DNA from: Verrucomicrobiota bacterium
GTDB lineage: Bacteria; Verrucomicrobiota; Verrucomicrobiia; Chthoniobacterales; UBA10450
Assembly (NCBI GenBank): GCA_003218475.1
Contig: QHNR01000111.1
Span: forward strand, 1-43,348
Length of the DNA stretch: 43,348 nucleotides
Direction: 5' to 3'
Shown: in pieces, positions 37,044-43,348 of the stretch
Layout of the letters: the number at the start of each line of letters is the position of its first letter
How positions within the stretch are numbered: the first letter of the stretch is position 1
Translations under genes and position numbers: made by a program
The notes under the pieces: generated by a model
Databases searched by the model: none
What the model saw: only the letters and a program-made list of their open reading frames with translations
What the model was told of the DNA's origin: nothing

Positions 37044-38848
37044 TTTCCTCCAGCGAACAATATGTCTTCATCGCCCAGAATTCGGGCGCAACTTACCAGC
37101 GCGACGTGCGAGAAAGCCTGAGGAAAGTTTCCCAGTTGACGCTTCTGACGTGGATCGTACTCTTCAGAGAGCAGTCCCAGATCGTTGCGCAGATCGAGCA
37201 GGCGCTCGAACAATTCTCGCGCTTCTTTTTTCCGGCCCATGAGGTGCCAACAATCGGCCAGCCAAAACGAGCATGGAAGAAATACCCCTTCGGTGCCTGG
37301 CAATCCGTCGACGCCGGTTTGCTGCGGCCGATAGCGTAGCACCAGGCCGTCTTGCATTAGTTCGCGTTCAATCGCTTCGATGGTGCCCCTGACGCGCTCG
37401 TCACTCACCGGAAGAAACCCAGCGAGCGGCATTGTAAGGAGGCTTGCGTCCAAGGCATCAGACCCATAAAACTGGGTGAAAGCTTTCTTCTTCGGGTTGT
37501 AACCGCGGTCACAAACTTCTCCGTGAATTTGGTCCCGAATCTTTTGCCATCGATCAAAGTGCTCGCCTGCCGCGCAGTCGCAGTCCTCAATCAGCTTGAT
37601 CGCACGATCGAATGCCAGCCAGGCCATCATTTTCGAGTGCGTAAAATGCTGGCGAGGGCCACGGACTTCCCAGATTCCTTCATCCGGCTCCTGCCAGTGT
37701 GACTCCAGGAATTTCACCAGCGCGACCATCAGCGCCCAATCAGGTTCGGTCATTTTGATCCCGGCATTATCAGCCTGCCAGATCGCAGCCAGCACTTCGC
37801 CATAGACATCGAGCTGGAACTGCTGTGAAGCTGCATTTCCGATGCGCACCGGCCTGGAGTTTTCATACCCGGACAACCACGGAATCTCGTATTCATCTAG
37901 ACGGCGTTCGCCGCGAACGCCGTAGATAGTTTGCATTTGTGCCGGGCTGCCCGCGATGGCGCGCAGCAGCCATTGGCGCCAGGAAGTAGCTTCCTCGCGA
38001 TAGCCAGCGCGCAGTAACACAAGCAAAATGAGCGCCGCATCTCGCAACCAACAGTATCGATAATCCCAGTTGCGCACGCCTCCTATTTGTTCTGGGAGTG
38101 AAGTGGTAGGCGCTGCAACCAGGCCACCAGTAGGTGCGTAGGTCAATCCTTTCAGCGTCATGAGTGAGCGCACGATCGCATCGCGCCATTTCCCTTCGGT
38201 TTGAAATTGTTTCGCCCAATCTGCCCAAAATATTTCCGTATCGCGCAATGCGTGCTCAGGATTAATCTTTCTCGGCGGATCTGTGTGAGAGGCGAACCAG
38301 GTAAGCACGAAAGGGATACGGTCACCTTTTGCCACGGTGAACTCAGCCACGGTGGTTAAATCTTCCCCGTGCGTTTCAACTGGTGTTCGTAAGATCAAGC
38401 CATCAGGTCCCGCGATTGCCTCGAGTCCGTCAAAACGCTTGCGTCTTCGCACCCACGGAACGATCTGGCCGTAATCGAAGCGGATGATCAGTTCCATCTG
38501 CATCGGCACTTTGCCGCGCAATCCTTCGACGATGCGGATGATGTCCGGATTCTCACCTCGCGGCGGCATGAAATCGATCAGGCGAACGGCCCCGCTCTTG
38601 GTTTCAATTTCTGTTTCGAGAATTAGCGTCTCTCCCCGGTAGCGGCGGCGCGTGCCTTCAACGTTCTCCGCCGGAAAAAACCGCCAGTGCCCATTTTCCT
38701 TGTCGCCGACCAGCGACGCAAAACAAGCGGGGGAATCGAACCGAGGAAAGCAAAGCCAATCAACGCAGCCGTCGTGACTCACCAGCGCGCCGGTCTGCGT
38801 ATCACTGAGAAAAGCGTAGTCCTCGATCTTTGTATGTTCCTTCGCCAC
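37040..38848 (-). CDS. Glycoside hydrolase family 15 protein (glucoamylase/trehalase-like)
   Basis: 'KIEDYAFLSDTQTGALVSHDGCVDWLCFPRFDSPACFASLVG', 'VRNWDYRYCWLRDAALIL'. Confidence 0.95.
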   Translation of the reverse strand: MAKEHTKIEDYAFLSDTQTGALVSHDGCVDWLCFPRFDSPACFASLVGDKENGHWRFFPAENVEGTRRRYRGETLILETEIETKSGAVRLIDFMPPRGENPDIIRIVEGLRGKVPMQMELIIRFDYGQIVPWVRRRKRFDGLEAIAGPDGLILRTPVETHGEDLTTVAEFTVAKGDRIPFVLTWFASHTDPPRKINPEHALRDTEIFWADWAKQFQTEGKWRDAIVRSLMTLKGLTYAPTGGLVAAPTTSLPEQIGGVRNWDYRYCWLRDAALILLVLLRAGYREEATSWRQWLLRAIAGSPAQMQTIYGVRGERRLDEYEIPWLSGYENSRPVRIGNAASQQFQLDVYGEVLAAIWQADNAGIKMTEPDWALMVALVKFLESHWQEPDEGIWEVRGPRQHFTHSKMMAWLAFDRAIKLIEDCDCAAGEHFDRWQKIRDQIHGEVCDRGYNPKKKAFTQFYGSDALDASLLTMPLAGFLPVSDERVRGTIEAIERELMQDGLVLRYRPQQTGVDGLPGTEGVFLPCSFWLADCWHLMGRKKEARELFERLLDLRNDLGLLSEEYDPRQKRQLGNFPQAFSHVALVSCARILGDEDILFAGGN

Positions 38849-38868
38849 AATAATTCTTCCTCTTCCTC

Positions 38869-39525
38869 TTAATCTTCGTCTTCCTCTCTTGCCCGCCGTA
38901 GCCTCGGCGAAGGCGGGTGCTCCTGTTCCGTTTCTTCTGTGATGGCAGCCGTGTCGGCTGCGTCCGCAAGTTTCGCGATCTCCTCAGGCGTCAATCGGAA
39001 CACGGTCCATTCATCCATCGGCTTTGCGCCAAGGGACCGATAAAATTTGATCGCCGGTTCGTTCCAATTGAGCACCGCCCATTCCATCCGCCCGCAGCCA
39101 CGATCACGCGCAATCTTCGCAAGCTCAACAAGCAATACCCGACCATAGCCTTTGCCGCGCTTCTCCAGCTTCACGAATAAGTCTTCGAGATAAAGCCCAG
39201 ATCGCCCGAGCCATGTCGAAAAATTATGAAAGAAAACTGCAAACCCCACCGGCGTTTTTCCTTCAAACGCAAGAAGCACTTCCGCCGCCGGCCGTTCACC
39301 GAACAAAACATCGACAAGCTGTTCTTCCGTCGCACTGACTTCGTGCGGCGCGCGCTCGTACGTAGCCAAATCGCGAATCAGTTCCAGGATGACCGGCACG
39401 TCCTCCACGCGCGCGGGGCGGATCTGAAAATCACCAACATCTTTCATCCTAGTGCTGATTGTCCATGACACGCGAACGGAAGCAAACTCGCGTGAAATCC
39501 GACGTCGAACGCAGGGATCGACCAA
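38869..39525 (-). CDS. GNAT family N-acetyltransferase; start probably at an internal Met/Val near 'FQIRPARVEDVPVI'
   Basis: 'LYLEDLFVKLEKRGKGYGRVLLVELAKIARDRGCGRMEWAVLNWNEPAIKFYRSLGA'. Confidence 0.92.
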   Translation of the reverse strand: MVDPCVRRRISREFASVRVSWTISTRMKDVGDFQIRPARVEDVPVILELIRDLATYERAPHEVSATEEQLVDVLFGERPAAEVLLAFEGKTPVGFAVFFHNFSTWLGRSGLYLEDLFVKLEKRGKGYGRVLLVELAKIARDRGCGRMEWAVLNWNEPAIKFYRSLGAKPMDEWTVFRLTPEEIAKLADAADTAAITEETEQEHPPSPRLRRAREEDED

Positions 39526-39600
39526 ACCAACTGATCGTGACAGCGCGTATCGAGTTCACGTAAAATCCAAGCTTCAGCGGAAACTCTGCAAGGTCTCCCT

Positions 39601-40195
39601 ATGAAAAAGCGACGCACTGCCCAATCCGCTTTCTTCAGCTTGTGCGTTTTAATTGGCTTGGTCGTCTTTTTTGGTTGGACTTCTTTTGGCGACGTTGGCT
39701 ACGGCAAATCCGCAAACATCAATTCGCACGCATACACGCCATCTGGACGCACGGGTTTACTCTACTGGAGCCACTCCCACGCCCACTGCGACTCCTTGCG
39801 CTTCGGTCGGCGCTTGGACCGAGCAGGCTCCCTCTCCCACCGCTGTCTCGAGAAACGCCGTGTCTTCACAAGGAGGCAACCTTTATAGTTTCGGCGGGAT
39901 CGCCAACAATATCGCTATTGCAAACGCTTACAAATACAGCCCTGGGACCAATACGTGGATGCCGATCGCCTCGCTTCCGGCACCGTGTGGCTGGGTTCAG
40001 CGCCTCAAGCGACGGCACCTACATTTACATTCTTGGCGGCGTGGACCAAAACTTCACGACGACGGCCACGCTTTGGCGCTACGACCCAATCAGCAATACC
40101 TATAACACGAACCTGCCCGATTATACTATTCCCACCTACTTCCACGCCACTGCGTACCTTAACGGCAAAATTTACCGCGTCGCAGGTCGCGAGCG
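39601..40195 (+). pseudogene. Truncated, frameshifted kelch-repeat secreted protein
   Basis: Three frames in succession: 'MKKRRTAQSAFFSLCVLIGLVVFFG' / 'GNLYSFGGIANNIAIANAYKYSPGTNTWMPIASLPAP' / 'FSASSDGTYIYILGGVDQNFTTTATLWRYDPISNTYNTNLP'. Confidence 0.75.
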
Positions 40196-40217
40196 AAGCC
40201 GAACGGGTCAATCGCCC

Positions 40218-41285
40218 CTACCCTAGCGCGCGACCGATGCGATTTAGACCTTCTTCGAACATTTGTGTATCCGCACCCATGCCGATGCGGAAATGATCGG
40301 GCATTTCAAAGAAGCGACCCGGAACCGCTGAGGTGTCGAATTTCGATCTCAGTCGCTCAAGAAAAACATTTACGTCTCCATTGAGCAACTGCATGAACGC
40401 GGTCGTACCCCAATCGGTCCAAGCGGCGGAAATCGCTGACTGCCGCGCAAGAAAATCCCGGAGCAATTTGCGATCCGCCTCAACGAGGGAGCGCCCTCTT
40501 TCGCGAAGAAGATTCAGGTGATTGAAGGCGGCGACGCTGAGAAGCTCACCCGGGTAAACCGGCGTCGCGCTATAAAGGTCATTCAGGCGGCGCATCTTCC
40601 ACGCGAGACCCGGCTGCGCTAGGATCCATCCGCATCGCAGACCGCTGACACCGTACACCTTCGTTAAGCTGCTGGTCACTACGAACTCCGGCCCCAGATG
40701 AAACGATGTGCGCGGCGTGTCCTCGTAAACCGCATCCAGATAAACCTCATCGACGAGCACTAGCGCGCCGACGCTGCGTGCGATATCACCGATTTCACGC
40801 AGTACCGGCTCCGGAGTAAGCGCACTCGTCGGATTATGAAGATTTGTGATCACGATGAGGCGGGTCTTCGGCGTAATACAACGAAGAACCTCCTTCGCGT
40901 CCACTCCCCAGCCGTTTTCTCCAGCACGCTGAAAGCGCTTCACGTTCGCTTGCAGGTAACGGGCTACATCGAGAATGGGCCCGTATGCCGGATGCTCGAT
41001 TAAAACTTCATCGCCCGGTTCGATGATCGCGGCCATGGCCAGATGATTCGCCATGGAAGTGCCGGCAGACTCTACAACGCAGTCGGGATCGACTCCATTG
41101 TGCGCAGCAATCGCTGCCTGCAGTGGCGGGTAGCCATAGCTGTTGTCGCCATTGATTTCGAGCTCTTTCAGATCGACCGAAAGTTCGCGGAGCGGAAACG
41201 GCGCCACGCCGCTCGTTGCGAGATTGAACCGCGCACGGCTCTGCGTCTTAGACCAATGCATGTAGTCAGAGTGCTTGTATCTCAT
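40218..41285 (-). CDS. PLP-dependent class I/II aminotransferase
   Basis: 'ITNLHNPTSALTP', 'LVLVDEVYLDAVYED', 'VVTSSLTKVYGVSGLRCGWI'. Confidence 0.92.
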   Translation of the reverse strand: MRYKHSDYMHWSKTQSRARFNLATSGVAPFPLRELSVDLKELEINGDNSYGYPPLQAAIAAHNGVDPDCVVESAGTSMANHLAMAAIIEPGDEVLIEHPAYGPILDVARYLQANVKRFQRAGENGWGVDAKEVLRCITPKTRLIVITNLHNPTSALTPEPVLREIGDIARSVGALVLVDEVYLDAVYEDTPRTSFHLGPEFVVTSSLTKVYGVSGLRCGWILAQPGLAWKMRRLNDLYSATPVYPGELLSVAAFNHLNLLRERGRSLVEADRKLLRDFLARQSAISAAWTDWGTTAFMQLLNGDVNVFLERLRSKFDTSAVPGRFFEMPDHFRIGMGADTQMFEEGLNRIGRALG

Positions 41286-41501
41286 GAATGCGCGCCTCTG
41301 AATCTGATGACAATCATCGTGGCATCGAATAATCCATGCTGACGGCGGGGCTTCGAAGAATCCAGTCTTGTCATTCCGAGCCCATTCGACTCACTTCGCT
41401 CGCTCAAGGCAAACTCCGCGAAGTCGCCTGCCGAGCCGTAGTCCCGCAACTGCGGGACGAAGGCTGGAGGAATCTCTGAATTTCGGAAACGTGGTACATT
41501 G

Positions 41502-43139
41502 TCACTTTGTTCCAGCGTCAAATTTATAGATTTTGAATTCCGGACTCGCCGCCATCACCGTGGCGCTTTGGGCGAGATGCTGTGCGAATTCAGGATAGTA
41601 ATCCAACCACCAGAACGTATTCGTGGTGAACACTACGTGTGTGGCGCCGCGGCGTCGCAGCTTTTCAAGATCAACAATCGCGTCCTGGCCATCGCTCGGA
41701 ACACCGGCGTAAATCCCGTCTTTTTCCAGAAAATGCCAGCCCTTGCGCTCCGAATAATAAAATATCGTTGGGTCGCCCATGTCGGCGGCAACTATTAACG
41801 CATCGGACGCGGTGATTTTGTCTAATTCCAGACCAGTATCTCGAAGTTGAGCGGCGGACGATTCGTAAAGTGGTCGCAAGTTCACATAGGAAAGAATTGC
41901 AAATGAACCAGTGAGCAGAAGTGACAATATTATCGCGACAGGACGCGAAGCGATTTTCGACGCGAAAAAGGCACAAGCGGCCCCGGCAAATGCAGCTGCG
42001 ACCGGCACCAGAGGAAGTTGATACCATCGGTGGCGATTGCCGTAGCCTAGCGCTACGACGAATAGAACCATAGCAGCCAGCCACCAATCAAAGAGGCGGC
42101 CGTATCTCCCTCGCGGCCCCACGAACAAACCCATGAGCGCCATGACCACCAGAACGGGTGTCAGGCTTGATGTCGCAGTCTGGCGCGCGATGTCCCAGTA
42201 CCACCCCAAACTCTCGATTCGAACACCACCGGCACCGAAGAAATGATGCGGATAAAATCTCTGTGCGATTTGATGCGCATGCCAGTACCAGGCGGCAGAT
42301 GGCAGCAATGTGATAGCCGCGAAGAGAAGCAGTTGTAGCCGGGATCGGTGATCCCGGCTTCTAAGGAGCTTTATTTCGCGTCGGCCGGGATCAGCGATCC
42401 CGGCTACAGTCAGATACGCAAGCGGCGCGAAGATAATAGCGCTTGTAATTTTGATTAGGATCGACAGGGAAATCGCAATCGCTGCCAGAAACAAGGGCGT
42501 CCACTTTTGATCGTGCGTCCAACACAGAAAAAAATATAACCCGATGATCGCGAGAATAAGCGATGGGACGTCTGGCATGAACGAGCGACCGGCAAAAATA
42601 TTCAAAGGCGCGAAACTGAAGAAAAATGTGGCCCAAACCGCTGCTGTGCTGCCGAAAATTTCCCGGACGAGCAAAAAGAAAAATGGCAGGGAAACAGCGA
42701 AGAAAATTACGGCCTGGCCGCGTCCAATCCATTCATGAACACCCGCTAATTTGTAACAAATCGCCGCAACGAACGGCAAAATCGGAAATTCCGTTCCAAC
42801 GTAGCCTGTGGCATCACCGGCCCAATCGATCTGCGGATAAGCAAAATGAAAACCTCGCTGGCTAAAGTTATGCGCAATCGCGGCGACGTCGCTTTGCCGC
42901 CAGCTCCAATGGTCGACGTAGGGTTGATTAATGAAAATCAGCCGCGCCGCGACGGCTAGAATCCAAATAGCTGCCAGAAGTTTGCCAGCGTGGCCATCCC
43001 GCCGCCGGATCCAGAAAACAATCGCAGCTCGGCGCAAGAGAATGCTCCGGAACAATCCGCCTCTCCCCTCAGGCGAGGGGAGAAGATTGAGGTGAGGGGT
43101 CTTCGGCATCATGTAAGCACGAAATAAGCAAACCCTCAC
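41502..43139 (-). CDS. Polytopic membrane glycosyltransferase (GT39/PMT-like); true start probably downstream of the annotated Met
   Basis: 'YVDHWSWRQSDVAAIAHNFSQRGFHFAYPQIDW...GTEFPILPFVAAICYKLAGVHEWIGR', many TMs. Confidence 0.82.
   Translation of the reverse strand: MRVCLFRAYMMPKTPHLNLLPSPEGRGGLFRSILLRRAAIVFWIRRRDGHAGKLLAAIWILAVAARLIFINQPYVDHWSWRQSDVAAIAHNFSQRGFHFAYPQIDWAGDATGYVGTEFPILPFVAAICYKLAGVHEWIGRGQAVIFFAVSLPFFFLLVREIFGSTAAVWATFFFSFAPLNIFAGRSFMPDVPSLILAIIGLYFFLCWTHDQKWTPLFLAAIAISLSILIKITSAIIFAPLAYLTVAGIADPGRREIKLLRSRDHRSRLQLLLFAAITLLPSAAWYWHAHQIAQRFYPHHFFGAGGVRIESLGWYWDIARQTATSSLTPVLVVMALMGLFVGPRGRYGRLFDWWLAAMVLFVVALGYGNRHRWYQLPLVPVAAAFAGAACAFFASKIASRPVAIILSLLLTGSFAILSYVNLRPLYESSAAQLRDTGLELDKITASDALIVAADMGDPTIFYYSERKGWHFLEKDGIYAGVPSDGQDAIVDLEKLRRRGATHVVFTTNTFWWLDYYPEFAQHLAQSATVMAASPEFKIYKFDAGTK
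42334..42408. repeat. TGTAGCC...GGCTACA palindromic doublet inside the coding sequence
   Basis: 'tgtagccgggatcggtgatcccggcttctaaggagctttatttcgcgtcggccgggatcagcgatcccggctaca', 75 bp. Confidence 0.85.
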
Positions 43140-43348
43140 CCTCCCCTCACCCTTGAGAAGGGAGAGGCGATATACGGTGCTGAATAGGATCTACCTCTGC
43201 GCTCTCTCATGCGCATCTTCCAAGCGTCTTGACAGCTGAGGTAAAGTCAATCGGGTACGGTAATCCCAAATCGCACAGTAAGAGTTAGCATGAAAACAGC
43301 GGTTCGCGTTTGTTCTCCGGCACATGTGGGATTTTTGGTGCTGACATT

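Overview
The window looks like a Verrucomicrobia-like (soil Chthoniobacterales/Udaeobacter-type) chromosome segment; this is an inference from gene content and repeat style. Two conserved housekeeping flanks surround a decayed integrative island of about 19.5 kb. Left flank (1-9.7 kb): lpxC-fabZ fusion, lpxA, MBL hydrolase, recN, SatP-type acetate transporter, FAD oxidoreductase, an orphan phage/CIS-type tail-tube gene, creD and a methyltransferase. Right flank (29.4-43.3 kb): tRNA-Phe, ridA, pyrE, YyaL/DUF255, TauE/SafE, DUF309, two CNNM/CBS transporters, GH15, GNAT, a kelch pseudogene, an aminotransferase and a GT39-like membrane protein. The island (about 9,865-29,411) is bounded by a complete tRNA-Phe(GAA) gene and a 46-bp direct repeat of its 3' part. 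A truncated tyrosine recombinase lies immediately inside the left repeat. The island carries tandem class III cyclase/TolB-like/TPR proteins with a mosaic divergence pattern, dispersed fragments of small-ORF families, a segmental duplication, short 'KDVKGG' peptides and secreted proteins sharing a PT-rich C-terminal tail. It also carries a duplicated ~190-nt noncoding element with conserved hairpins that may be an undescribed structured RNA. Palindromic doublets bounded by TGTAGCC/GGCTACA recur outside the island, one of them exactly 75 bp and in-frame inside a membrane-protein gene. All identifications come from reading the sequence; no searches were run.
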